Shown here piece by piece: positions 34,037 to 45,211 of a stretch of DNA of 64,000 nt. Position numbers and translations under genes: made by a program. Under the pieces are notes generated by a model. That model saw only the letters and a program-made list of their open reading frames with translations, made no database searches and was not told where the DNA came from. The DNA comes from Bufo bufo (Eukaryota > Chordata > Amphibia > Anura > Bufonidae): the NCBI RefSeq assembly GCF_905171765.1, contig NC_053392.1:396208119-396272118 (forward strand), read 5' to 3'. Numbering within the stretch: the stretch's first letter is position 1; each line of letters begins with the position of its first letter.

Positions 34037-34794
34037 AGAAGAAATGTAGTATCTAAATGTATGCTACACTGAGCGGAGTTGTACATGTGGATTCAAGGCT
34101 TTTCACTCGAAACATCCACATGGCTTAAAGAATATGAATAAGCTGGAGATTTGACACTCGCATTGTTCCTTAAGTGGATTACTTGGGCTGTGCACTAACT
34201 ACTCTGTGACCTTTGGAACCATTAACAGCTTTCTGAAAGCATAAGTTTAGGTGATAAGTGCTGCCTAGAGGGTGGATAAGAATCCAGCCATATAATCAGG
34301 AGCATGTGGCAGCTACATATTACTTCACTACCTAGCAAGATATTTTATGTTCAAAACTGTAGGAATAGTCCCTGTTTAAAGAGGAGAAGTAATATTACTT
34401 GTTAATTTTTTAATCGGGGACACAAAATTGCGGCATCTACGTGAAAAAGACCCAGTGTTCTGATATAACTTACCTTGTCTGTGTCTGTAATGTCATCTAC
34501 TTAAAGGAAAAAAATGCACTCGCCTGCTCCCTGCTGCCCCTTTCTAGGGCCGAGAGTCCAGTTGAATTTGCGTGCCCTGGTGAAGTCATTCGCTGGCCTC
34601 AGTGGTGAACATATCCTTAAGTGGTGCCTGATCCAGCTATGATGTGCCACCTGGGACATGTCACCCCTGAGGCCAGTAAATGATTGCATGGCCCTGACCA
34701 TAAGTTTACACTCTGGGGATCAGAAGCTACACAGAGATCAGACCCTGGGCACTGTAACAAAGCGGTGAGGAGCAGATGAGTATTTATTACTTTA
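34037..34794. other. Intronic, no feature recognised
   Basis: No paired ends, tandem repeat or coding signal identified. Confidence 0.5.
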
Positions 34795-35139
34795 TGTAGA
34801 CCACCTTTTGGGGAAATTAAAATTGGCTTGTGGTTGGAAAGCATCTTTGGAGCTTCCAGCTTAATATTGTGTAGGTCCCCTCATGCTGCCAAAACATGGT
34901 ATGAAGAGGTATGAACTCAACAAGTCCCTAGAAACTAACCACTGTGTACCAGGAACCACAAGAACTGCTGTTTTGTAGATGCTGCCAACCAGCAGTCTAG
35001 CCTTCACAATTTGGCCCTTTTCAGCTTTACTCAGACCCTTATGGCTGCCCATTTTACCTGCTTTCAACACTTTCTCTTGCTGTATAATACATCCTACTCC
35101 TTGGCAGGTGCCATAGTCATGAGTTATTTTCCATTTCAC
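34795..35139 (-). pseudogene. Tc1-like transposase remnant, N-terminal HTH only
   Basis: On the minus strand, starting near 35055, the peptide MGSHKGLSKAEKGQIVKARL followed by a SIYKTAVLV motif resembles the first helix-turn-helix of a Tc1-like transposase (KGQIV-AR...S-SKTA-LV pattern). After about 30 residues the similarity stops, and the text ends CFGSMRGPTQY near 34868, followed by sequence like a Tc1 terminal region. No catalytic motif remains and no terminal repeats with TA were identified, so this is an internally deleted relic of a family different from the other three Tc1 copies. It lies under 200 bp before SASH1 exon 2 on the opposite strand. Confidence 0.5.
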
Positions 35140-35292
35140 CTATCAGTGGTTTAAATGTTACAGATGTTGCAGATCAGTCTATATTACAAAGTGTATTCAG
35201 CCATGGAGAAAGTTGCAATTCATAACTGAGGATCTCCTTTTTGTGGGTCCATTTATAAAATACTGTATGCTGGTTGAGAGTTTAATTTCCCC

Positions 35293-35322
35293 TCACTAAC
35301 ATTTTCTGTTTGCTGCTTATAG
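35293..35322 (+). promoter_or_regulatory. sash1: SASH1 intron 1 branch site and 3' splice site
   Basis: TCACTAAC (35293-35300) fits the branch consensus; 35301-35319 is pyrimidine-rich; AG at 35321-35322 directly precedes the conserved coding sequence. Confidence 0.85.
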
Positions 35323-35490
<168 letters not shown>

Positions 35491-35865
35491 TGAACCTTAA
35501 GACAAGTTTCATTGGTAAGCCAAATGTTTTATGAGACGAAGCTGAGACACCTGTCAAAGGATCATCATGCCTATATAAGTCTGCACATTCTCTACTTTGA
35601 GAAGTACTGTATGGCTTTCCCTAAATGGAGAAATTGCACTCTATACCTTTTGCCCCCATAACCTCATTAACTCAACAATGTCCAGCAGGTAACTTAAATC
35701 TACCCATCCAAATTATATTTCTACATATATTTTTTCAGGATAAAGGCTGCAAGGATACTTTGGAGTATGGCTATTTGTGGACATTTGCTTCTATTACTGC
35801 TAGGCAAAGTAATCAACCCCTACTTTTTTGCACTTTAAAAGGTTTGCTTGCACTGTAATCTGTGC

Positions 35866-36003
35866 CAGGGGTAGGCAACCTCCGGCACTCCAGATGTTGT
35901 GAAAATACAACTCCCAGCATGCATACTTGCTGTGCACCTCCCAGAATTCTCATAGAAATGAATGGAGCACAACAGCTGGAGTGACGAAAGTTGCTGATCC
36001 CTG
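35866..36003. mobile_element. Short hAT-type MITE (138 bp)
   Basis: Ends CAGGGGTAGGCAACCTCCGG and the imperfect inverse gaaagttgctgatccctg; flanks ATCTGTGC (35858-35865) and ATCTATGC (36004-36011) are an 8-bp duplication with one change. Inner ggcactccag / ctggagtg pair. Confidence 0.8.
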
Positions 36004-36087
36004 ATCTATGCAGTTGTGTGCGCAAACTTAAATCAACCCATCCAAATTACACTTCTATGTGGATGCAGTCAGCATATATTTCAGGAT

Positions 36088-36353
36088 TGGGCTACATGCA
36101 CAGGACCGTATGTGTTTTGCGGTCCACAAAAAAAAAACGGAAGACCTCCGTATGCCATCCTTTTTTTTTTTTTTTTTGCAGATACATAGTAATAATGCCT
36201 AAAACGGACAAGAATAGAACATGTTGTATTTTTTTTTTGCGGGGCTACGGAATGGACATACGGATGCGGATAGCACATGGAGTGCTGTCCGCATTTTTCG
36301 CGAACAAATGGAGCGGAAATGGAAACAAACAACGTTCGGTGCATGTAGCCTAA
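36088..36353. mobile_element. Harbinger-like MITE inserted in the repeated block
   Basis: Ends GGGCTACATGCAC and GTGCATGTAGCC are inverse. The interior carries ccgtatgtgttttgcggtcc and acggacaagaatagaacatg, the shared family words. It splits the second copy of the duplicated block. Confidence 0.75.
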
Positions 36354-36764
36354 GGCTTTTAAATGTGTGGGACAATTGTAGTGCCCTGGAGCAAGGGTTT
36401 CAGAGTATGTATATTTGTGGACCTTTTTCTCCTATTGCTTCTATGCAAAGTCATCAACACCTACTTAATTGCACTTTGAAGGGTTTGCTTGCACTATGAT
36501 TTATGCGGTTGTGTGCACTTATTCTGTTTTATATTGTTAAACTGCATGTTATGTGTTTATTGTAATATATCCAGTTTATTTGCACTGTTATTGCACTGCA
36601 TTTGCAGTGCACTGTGGAAAGGTTTAATGCCCCGCCAGATAATACTGAGAGATTTTGGTACTTAGCAGCCAAGTTTTGGAGGGACAAAAACAGATGCAGT
36701 GAACTTTGGACAGTCTGGTTTAGCTCTGTCAAAAAGTTTTTTACAACTGGAAACTGCTTGGACT

Positions 36765-36940
36765 AGTTTCACATATGCAGCAAGGTATCCATCAGGCTGT
36801 TCTGGCAGAGAACAGCCTGCTGGAGTTCAGGCAGTACCGGAATGCCTACTGACCCCATTAACTATAATGGGGTCCGGCGGAGATCGGCCGGATTAAAAAC
36901 TCTGCCTGATGGATATCTTGCTGCATATGTGAAATTAGAC
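36765..36940. mobile_element. Palindromic MITE (about 176 bp)
   Basis: Ends tagtttcacatatgcagcaag and cttgctgcatatgtgaaatta are inverse, continuing inward with atccatcaggc / gcctgatggat. The target duplication is not clear. Confidence 0.8.
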
Positions 36941-37500
36941 TTAGTCATTCCCATTGACTTTTACTGAGGCACAATATAAATCTTTGACAGCTGAGAACTA
37001 CAACATTGTTTCTGTTAGGCTTTGTTTCACCCCTCCCACTAGAAGGTTCTGGATGAGTTAGAAACTGTATAAAAGTAGAACATTCAGAGCCCCTAGTTGT
37101 CTGCCAGACTGCACAAGTGAGCAGAAGAAGACGCCGAGACGGGGAAACTCTGCCCGACAACTAAGCCACAGACTCTGGGCTTCCAGCCTTGTTGCCAGGG
37201 TACCAGCCTTCTGAGAGAAGTATAGCTAGCTCAAGCCCTTCCTTAGCACATAAATAACCCTCTTCAGCCAGTAAGGAGACTGGAGAAGCAAGCTCAGTGC
37301 ATTGCCTCTATTATTTTGCTCTTCAGTTCAGTTTACTCCAAATTCTGGCTGCTGGACTTATTTCCCATTGGGGTGCACCACACCTTACCATCCCCTCCAG
37401 AGAGCAGCAACACGTGGTGATCCAGCGTAGTGTTGGAGCAACCTCAAACTCGACCACCGCACAATCAAACTACACTTTGTGATCCCGACTGTAGAGAAGT

Positions 37501-38412
37501 ATTGGTTAGGCAGAGGTAAAAGTTCTTTTTTTGAAAATTGCACATATTGAAGTTAATTTGGACGATAGATTTTATGTATTGGAAGACAGAGTATATGGCA
37601 CATTGTAATGCCCGTGTTCTCAGACCACTTCTGTGTTATCAGCAATGCGAAAACACACAGAGGAAGAGGTTTTAAAGCAGAATTTTCAGCTTTCCGAAGA
37701 GAAAGCAATTTGTGTAAATTGCTGACGACATTTAAATGTTCAAACATTAGGATTGTAATTAAGCTCCTGCTCGTCTAAGGGATGATTTGTTCTTACAACC
37801 TGTTCTGTTGCATTCACATTTGGATGCCGCAGATAGTGCCTCTGGCTGCCCGCTCTTCAGAGCAGAGAAACTTAGTTACAGATAAGTGATATAAAAGAAG
37901 TCTATAAATCAGGGCTGGCCAGGCCTGATTTATAGCTTGCTTCATAGAAGGAGGCAGCAGATCTGGGATGCGGCGGTATATGCTCTGCATTGTTCTGTAT
38001 GCTGTGCCTATGGCGGATCTCTTCTTGATATATTTGCATCGTGGCAATATTTACTGTCTCAAACATTGTAAGGCAAATACATATAATGGGGATTAAGTTT
38101 GAGGTTGGACAGCAGAAAGTAGTTGCCATTTGGCGTACCCAGCACGTCCATTCCAATCAATGAACGGCCCACTTGATTCAATGAGTTGCATTGTTATGTT
38201 TCTTCTCCCCTGCCCCTGAGTGCTGAGTTCCCCTGCTGTTTACTGGGGTTCCCATCAGGCATAATGCCTTTTATACAAAGGAAATACGATAAGGTTAGGA
38301 ACTTTATGACCAAGGGTGTAACCAAGATGGAAATTTTAAACAGCAACATAAATAGCAAAAATTTAAGGTACAGTATGTATAATAGCACCATTTCAGAAAA
38401 CCCACGATCCAC
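37501..38412. other. Intronic, no feature recognised
   Basis: No supported feature. Short inverted words 'cagggctggccaggcctgatttatag' near 37910 form a small hairpin. Confidence 0.45.
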
Positions 38413-39262
38413 CATATTGTTGTTCTCCACATGAAGGTACAATGTTCCTCCACCACATGCACCACAAAAGCATCCTGCACAAGATGGAGTAGTGTGTGGA
38501 TGAAAATATACAAATACATAAATCACTGCAAAAGGTGCACCACAATGATATGCAACTGACAATACTGGCTAATCCCTCAGGCTGATGATAAAAACTGAGA
38601 CTTTAGCCTCAATTTGTATCAGACCTGTGAACACGGTCTGAAAGGTGCTAAGATCCAACTCAAAGCCAAGCTCCCACATACCTCCATAGTGAAGTCACTC
38701 AGGTAGTGGGAATGATGATAAGGCTGCAAGCCCCACCTATAACAGACCATGTGACGCAGGCTACCAGGTGTACTTGAATGTTACCAGCATTACGCAATGG
38801 CACATTCCATACATATAAAGAGAATTCACTAAAATAAAGTGGCCTAAATGAGAGGAAATACTCAAAAACCCCAAACACTGTAGCGTGTTTATAACCGAGG
38901 GAGCAATTCCTCTGCATGTGATCCTTTGCTAGCGGACCATATGCACCACAAAGGCATTCTACACAAGATGGAGTAGTGTGTGGATAAAAATATACAAATT
39001 AATAAATCATTGCAAAAGGTGCACCACACTGACAATACTGGCTAATCCCTCAGGCTGATGATAAAAACTGAGACTTTAGCCAATGTATTCCAGTCAGGAA
39101 CACAATGGAGCCCTTTTTCAACACCGTCAAGGTATCTCAGTGTGGCATGGGTCCTACCACTAGACTACCTACGGTGTGTGAACACGGTCTGAGAGGTGCT
39201 AAGATCTAACTCACAGCATTGTTATTCTCCACATGAAGGTACAATGTTCCTCCACCTGATTG
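38413..39262. repeat. Two direct copies of a roughly 490-bp unit before the Penelope-like element
   Basis: The block 'tgcaccacaaaagcatcctg...ggagtagtgtgtggat...ctgatgataaaaactgagac' at about 38448-38660 recurs at about 38940-39210, and 'ctccacatgaaggtacaatg' plus 'ttcctccacc' occurs at both 38427 and 39230. It is a tandem duplication of unknown origin; it contains the target of the element at 39263. Confidence 0.75.
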
Positions 39263-41054
39263 CTGCTGGACTTATTGAGTGACCGTCCGGTATATATTGA
39301 GGTACAGAATGATCCCAAGTGGGATATCAAGCGCTGCTTGGAAAACATCATCGGTGATGCTTTGGTGGAAGGCATCATCGATAAGGATGTTAGTGAATTT
39401 CTCTTGATTAAGCACCCTGTCACTCCTCTGTTTTATGTTCTCCCCAAAATTCACAAGAGCTTGGTCGATCCACCTGGCCGTCCGATTGTGTCGGGCAGGG
39501 GATCGATTTTTAGCAACATAGCCATATTTCTCGATAGAGTATTGCGTGTCCATGCCACCAGCGCCCCTTCCTACATCAGGGACACCAACCACTTTCTTTT
39601 GAAGTTAAGGGATTTGAGCTTACCCTCCCACCCTCTTCTCGTCAGTTTTGACGTGGTCTCACTGTACACCTCCATTGAACATACATTTGGATTAGATGTC
39701 GTCGATGTGACCCTGGCCGGCACCGGGCTCTCCCTGGGTGGCCGTAGGTTTGTCCTCCAGCTCCTAGAGGTGGTCCTGAGACGGAATTACTTCCGCTTTG
39801 GGGACACCTTTTACCAACAATTACGTGGTGTGGCCATGGGCTCGAACGTGGCACCCACGTATGCCAACATGTTTATGGCGGAGGTGGAGGACAAACTTAT
39901 TTACAAGTCAACCTTCTTTTGGGGGGGCTCGGTGTTGGTGGCGCTACATCGACGACATCTTTGTAATTTGGGGTGGCTCGCATGATGAATTACAAGTATT
40001 TTTCCAGCACCTGAACAATATGGTACCTGGATTAGAGTTCACCATGACAGTCTCCCCAGTCACGTTGCAATTTCTGGATGTGATGGTACACCTTAGAGAT
40101 GGGGTTATTGAGACAGATATTTTTCATAAACCCACAGATAGAAATAATTTACTGGAGTTTGACAGCAATCATCCACGACGGATGGTGGAGTCACTGCCCT
40201 GGAGCCAGCTGTTGAGAGTCAGACGGGTGGTGTCGGGGGATGAGCTGTTTGAGAGGAGAGTGGATGATATGGGGTAGAAATTCCTGGACAGGGGTTACCC
40301 ACGCAAGTTAGTGGAGAGGATCTCACAAAGGGTGGGGGCTGTTGACCGCGAGTTCACGTTACAAGGAAAGAAGAGTGATAGGGTCCAGAAATGGATCCCT
40401 TTTGTTTCCACGTATGGATCCAACAGTGGAGACATAGCGCGTATCATACGCAAGGAGTGGCATATTCTACAGAAAGGGTTACCCGCGATAGTCGAATTTG
40501 AGAGTTTCCCCATGATGGCGTATAAAAGAGGTGCCAACCTACGCGATAAGTTGGTAAAGACAGAGGTTGGGGAGCCCTGGGGGGATGGACAGAGGTATCT
40601 GGCGCCAAGGAAGTTAGGGTGCTATCCGTGCCTTGGCTGTTGCAACTGCGGCAACATGGTGAAGGGAGATACCTTTGCCCATCCCTACAGTGGCAAAACT
40701 TATAAAATCAAAGATTTTTTTACATGTAGATTATGTGATATAGTATACATGATCACATGCCCTTGTGGTCTCATCTATATAGGTGAGACCACAATGGAAG
40801 CCCGTGAACGGATTAACTCCCACAAGAGTAATATCAGAAGGGCCCAAATTGACAAACCTGTGGCAAAACATTTCTTGGAACGTGGACACTCGGTCAACCA
40901 GCTTAGGTTCCGAATCATTGATTCAGTTGGCAAAATGAGACGTGGGGGAGACAAGGATCGGATCCTACGCAAAAAAGAGCTGAAGTGGATCTTTGAAATG
41001 AGGGCACTCCAGCCCTTTGGGATGAATCTGGATTTCCATGTGGGGAATGTGTAG
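39263..41054 (+). pseudogene. Penelope-like RT / GIY-YIG endonuclease ORF, broken
   Basis: The protein would copy element RNA into DNA and nick the target. Visible RT motifs in order: FYVLPKIHK near 39430, PGRPIVSG near 39475, SFDVVSLYTSI near 39645, GVAMGSNVAPTYANMFMAEVE near 39830, catalytic YIDD at 39945-39956, and FLDVMV and TDIFHKPTDRNN near 40070-40150. C-terminally a Cys-rich stretch (CYPCLGCCNC near 40620) leads to the GIY-YIG domain (DIVYMITC...GLIYIGET near 40735-40790, then an RINSHKSNI segment). Lesions: loss of the 5' part of the ORF, one extra base in the G run at 39921-39927, and a TAG at 40275-40277. Apart from these the frame is open to 41054, so the copy is moderately young. 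It is unrelated to host telomerase apart from the shared RT fold. Confidence 0.92.
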
Positions 41055-41630
41055 GTGACCCTAGTGACATGTGGTGAAATCTGTAATCTGTATAGTGTTT
41101 TAAATTGATGACTAATTTCTTTAGGCACTTATGTTCACTGGTTTTTATTCCGGCCAACACTGCTTCATGATCCACGGGATTGAGGAATTGGCCCCCCTCT
41201 GCTATGATCGCCGGCCCGTTTATATGGGATAGCTGTACAGGCGACATGAACGAGGGTGGGCGGTCTTCTGCGCGTCCCTGGCAACAGAGCGCTGACGGGG
41301 TGGAGATTGGGAGGAGCTCCGACGTCACTGTGATCACATGGGCGTGTTAGCCTGTGATCATGTGACTAACGACAGACACGTGAGCGTATGGCCCCTCCTA
41401 CCCGGACATGCACGCTAGATGCCGAGGGACGCGCTGGAAGCGTGCATCATGAAGGTATGTATGTGACCGGATCTTATGTGTTATATGGGTCTAGGCTCCG
41501 ATATCACAAATGTGCACGTATATTTACACACCTGAGACATAATGAGCTGCCACATGAATAGGTAATTGGCCACGACCGCGAATGTGGGAGTGGCTAATGG
41601 TTCTTAAACAGGATCTTTTGTATTATACTT

Positions 41631-41672
41631 GGTGTTTGATAAAGGCTATGTGTTAGCCGAAACGTAACAACC
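41631..41672 (+). ncRNA. Decayed hammerhead-like motif in the Penelope-like 3' region
   Basis: TTGATAA (41636-41642) stands where the core CTGATGA is expected, then A, a perfect five-base hairpin GGCTA-TGTGT-TAGCC (41644-41658), GAAA (41659-41662), and C-G-T-A. The flanking stem pairs GGTGT with ACAAC at four of five positions. Two core changes should abolish cleavage. Its place, 577 bases past the element's stop codon on the same strand, ties the motif class to Penelope-like elements here. Confidence 0.6.
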
Positions 41673-42198
41673 TTTTGCACGTTGATTCACTTAAGCGGCT
41701 CCCAATAAAGGGATATTGTGTACTGGACATGCTGCCTCCATCATCATTTATTGGACCCTCCACCTGATTGGGCCCTCCCAACCTCTGGGACCCATTGCAA
41801 GTTCCATGGCTGCTTTGGCTGTAGTTACACCCATGGTTCTGACAGATCCCACCCCACTTTAATAATGGTACATCATTTTATCTTCTTGACTTGCTGTATT
41901 TATTGCTAGACTCTTACTTTCATTGTTGGTCTTGAGGCTATGGATATATGTATTTAGCTCCATCCAGACGGTGTAGACAACTAACCAGTCACCATGTAAG
42001 GACACAGGATTACTGCTATTTACAGTGTGCAGTGTTGATCTGATGATCTGCCCATACACCAGTTGGGGATCTTTCCTTTGTAGATTGCTTACCCTTAGAG
42101 TAAAATGTATAACAGGTTGAACTTGACAGACATATGTATTTTTGTAGCCCACTGTGTGTGTATTTGTGTTATAACTAAAGCTGGCCATACCCATTAGA

Positions 42199-42650
42199 TT
42201 AAAGGGCCTCTGTCACCCCTAAAACACATTTTTCATTTTTTGGCATATTAAAATCCTTATTGAACGACTATTCCCTATATAGGGATCTTACCTTGGTCTG
42301 TGGCTTTGTATTATTAAAAATCGATCTTTTAAAATATGCAAATTACTTCACTACCAGCAAGTAGGGCGTTTACTTGCTGGTAGCCGCCGCAAAAAACCGC
42401 CCCCTCCTCCTGTTGATTGACAGGGCCAGCAAGCGCTCTCCTCCTCCGGCTGGCCCTGTCAGCATTTCAAATCCAGCGCCTGTCTTCATTCGGCGCAGGC
42501 GCTCTGAGAGAAGGACGCTCGCCTCCTCAGCACTCCCTCAGTGCGCCTGCGCCGATGACGTCACCGAAAGAGAAGACGTCATCGGCGCAGGCGCACTGAG
42601 GGAGTGCTGAGGAGGCGAGCGTCCTTCTCTCAGAGCGCCTGCGCCGAATG
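42199..42650. mobile_element. TTAA MITE ending in a perfect 76-bp-arm palindrome, right half lost
   Basis: Left border TTAAAGGGCCTCTGTCACCC. The last 164 bp (42487-42650) form two 76-bp arms that are exact reverse complements around a 12-base spacer (42563-42574). The arms are GC-rich with CGCCTGCGCC and a TGACGTCA (42556). Beyond 42650 the expected mirror of the left arm is absent. Confidence 0.9.
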
Positions 42651-43712
42651 TTATCAAATAATATTTAATTCAACCCATGGAAAGAAGATGCTTTGCTCTT
42701 AACTTACCCCTCCACCATTTCTTCTACCCCCTGTTGAAGTCACGGTATGTCTCCAGTGATGATTTTGGCACTTCCCGTGACATACTTTTCTAGATGCTGT
42801 CCATGCAATGTGTAGGCATCATCATGGATGTCATGCTGTCTTCATAGTATTAAAACTTGCGGGCCATGCATAGCTAACTCTGGACAGGTATACCAGGTTT
42901 TAAAACCCACCTGGAAACCTGAAACTGACATAAAGGCCCCTGGGACGATGATTCTCATCGCCCGAAAAAGGGGAATAAATATGCAACATTAGTGACAAGG
43001 TGAGCTGATAAAAAAGGCATTATGGCACTGGAGAACCCCTGAAATGTTGATCCTGCTGGCCAACCATGTAATGTGTCCTAACTTTCTCCCATTCAATATG
43101 CCTGATCCTTTTGTTCTCAGGTATTTAAGTTTGCCCCTCTCCGACCATGCATGTATATGGAGTGTTGGGGGGTATAACTGGTTGACCACTGTCTAAAGAG
43201 GATAAAAGTAAATGTTAGTAACTTAGAGACTGATAGAAGGCAGTGGCTGATGGAGGACATGTGGCAGTAAATGGAATATTTGTTTAGCACATACCTCATT
43301 GTAGTGGTGACGTTTTCTTCTTCTACGTAACCCTGGAACAATTAGTGTCTTCTGTCAGTGTGGAGGCTTTCTTCCTGCCAGTTGATTGCTAATATGCTCA
43401 GTGCCAAATGCTGCTTGTTATGCTGTAATGTAATTTTCTCAGCGGGAGTTACATTTTTATTTACACTTCCATATTTATTGGAAGCTATTACTGTTCACTT
43501 TAGTACATCAGCACCAACTAGAATTGCTCTGTTGGTTTTTGCCTACCGATGCTTTTGTTAGCTTTGCAAGGCATGAATTCCATCTAATTGTGCTGTATTT
43601 TCTTCCCTAGCAATTGTAAAGTTATGTACTAGTTGTGGTTTTCAGCATCGCACGGGTGAGAATGGGAGAAATGGCTAAATTACCATTTTTATATGAAAGC
43701 AGATAAAAGCTT
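42651..43712. other. Intronic, no feature recognised
   Basis: Nothing supported on either strand. Confidence 0.5.
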
Positions 43713-44560
43713 TTAAAGCGGTTGTCCAGCCCTTTACAAGTGATTGCCTATCCCCTGATCGGCAGAGCTGTCCTACAGTAGGTCCGGTGCCGGAACTACA
43801 GAGCACCATCCGTTGGGCAGTGGATGAACCTAGTTACAGCATAACAGACAGAGCTGTGTAGTTCTGCATGCATCAGATTAACAGAGAGGGCGTGTCAGAC
43901 CTCCGAAGATCAGATGGCTAAACGCCATAGACGTTAGATAGTTGTTGGGTAAGTGATAATGCACCTGACAACTATCTCCCCTGACTGCACGGTCAGTCCC
44001 GGCAGAACATATATGAGAATTCAGTAGAGCACAAGGTAATGAGGAGCTCCTGCTGGGCATCTCTTGTGCTGAGACCTGTCAGCCCCCATATTCATTAGAT
44101 TACGTGCACATCCTTGACGTCATGTAGGCCAGCGCTGGCAATATACTTCAGGTAGCTGTCAGCCCAAAGCTCGTTCACAGCTATCTTTTTTGACCCCCGT
44201 ACACAAGCACACCCAGGCTTTGCCATGCATGTCCCCATACACATATTAGATACCCGTTAGCCCCCCTCCCCCTCATAAACAAGTATGCTGAGCTTACATG
44301 TGTTCTGAATAATGAGAAGGAAGTAAGCTGCTATCAGACAGCTCTGGCGGCTGCATATCTCCCCTAGAACAAAAGAGATGGCCACTTTGAAATCCAACAG
44401 CCCAATCTGTATCTCCCCCGAAATCTGCAGTCTGGGGATGGCTGGGAGGTCCCCATACACATTAGATGGTTGGCCGATCCCAGCAAAATCAGTGGATGCC
44501 AATTGTATGTTTCCATTGTTTTTAGGGGGTACTTAATCAGTGTGAGGAGACTTATAGGAC
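43713..44560. repeat. Mosaic of degraded MITE pieces
   Basis: Starts TTAAAGCGGTTGTCCAGCCC and contains ggtgccggaactacagagc (dispersed family) and two 'catacacatattagat / catacacattagatgg' ends typical of another element. Borders cannot be resolved. Confidence 0.4.
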
Positions 44561-44833
44561 ATACATGATCCTCTGGAGTTCTGGGAAGAAAAGGATGCAA
44601 TTGGCAATTACCCCGGAACAGCTGTCTGCAGAAGAGGTGCTGGCTTATTTAATATCTGAGTCATGTCTCAAGACCCTTTTAAAGGGTTGACCATTTATTT
44701 ATAGGATAGCTACCTTACATCTGGTGGCATTAGAGGCAGAGCTAGTTAAGAGCTCATTTGCGTCCCTTTCTTCCCAGGCAGGGGCTTTTTTTTACCACAC
44801 GTGGGATGCTATTACTAAAATATAGCTAAGAAG

Positions 44834-45203
44834 CAGGGGCGGATCTTAAAGTCGCCCTGGGAAAAAAAAACTAAAAGTGGCCCCATGTTGTAGGTGGGTC
44901 CAAATTGACAGAAGATGGGACAAAACAAGTAGGCAGGGACAACAGAAGTAGAAGGGGCCTACAATACAGTAGTGCAACACAGAATACCACCCCAGCATAA
45001 CCAAATACCACAAGGCAGCACAAAATACTGCGCCCCAACTGTCATGAGGACGGTAATAAAGTTGAGTTCATGAGGGCACCTGTGGTCGTTGAGCATCAGA
45101 TCATTATGTACCTGGCCTGCGGCCATCCAGATGGCTTCAGTGGCCCCTGGGCATCGGCCATCCGGGAAATTTCCCTGTAGGGTCTATGGCCAATCCGCCC
45201 CTG
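44834..45203. mobile_element. Non-autonomous hAT element (370 bp), perfect 8-bp TSD
   Basis: Ends CAGGGGCGGAT and ATCCGCCCCTG are exact inverses; the target duplication CTAAGAAG is intact at 44826-44833 and 45204-45211. No coding remnant is visible. Confidence 0.93.
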
Positions 45204-45211
45204 CTAAGAAG

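Larger units (their letters stand above)
12041..35322 (+). other. sash1: SASH1 intron 1 (23,282 bp)
   Basis: Bounded by GTGAGT at 12041 and ...TTATAG at 35317-35322, with a good branch-site candidate TCACTAAC at 35293-35300 followed by a pyrimidine-rich run. The intron is packed with mobile DNA listed separately; I found no additional exon with a clean coding signal in it. Confidence 0.88.
35680..37500 (+). repeat. Possible LTR-like region with duplicated upstream block
   Basis: A block containing cccatccaaattatatttct, 'atttgtggaca', 'aagtaatcaac' and 'gcactttaaaaggtttgcttgcac' (35690-35865) recurs in diverged form at 36025-36520. Further on, TATAAAA at 37068-37074 is followed by a CpG-bearing stretch and a possible ACATAAATA signal near 37249. 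This layout (repeated upstream block, TATA, short leader) would suit a decayed retroelement LTR. No gag, pol or primer site was recognised, and borders are unclear; it may instead be unrelated pieces. Confidence 0.3.
39263..41756 (+). mobile_element. 5'-truncated Penelope-like retroelement with 14-bp TSD
   Basis: The insertion is bracketed by the direct repeat CCTCCACCTGATTG (39249-39262 and 41757-41770). Inside are a Penelope-type reverse transcriptase, a C-terminal GIY-YIG endonuclease, a 700-bp 3' region with a hammerhead-like motif at 41631, and an AATAAAG at 41704. The 5' end starts mid-ORF, as expected of incomplete reverse transcription. The combination RT plus GIY-YIG without integrase defines the Penelope-like class. 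Confidence 0.88.

Noticed and set aside
38576..38610. CTGATGA followed by GAGAC as a hammerhead
   Set aside because: No stem II and no GAAA; the match to the core is chance within the duplicated block.
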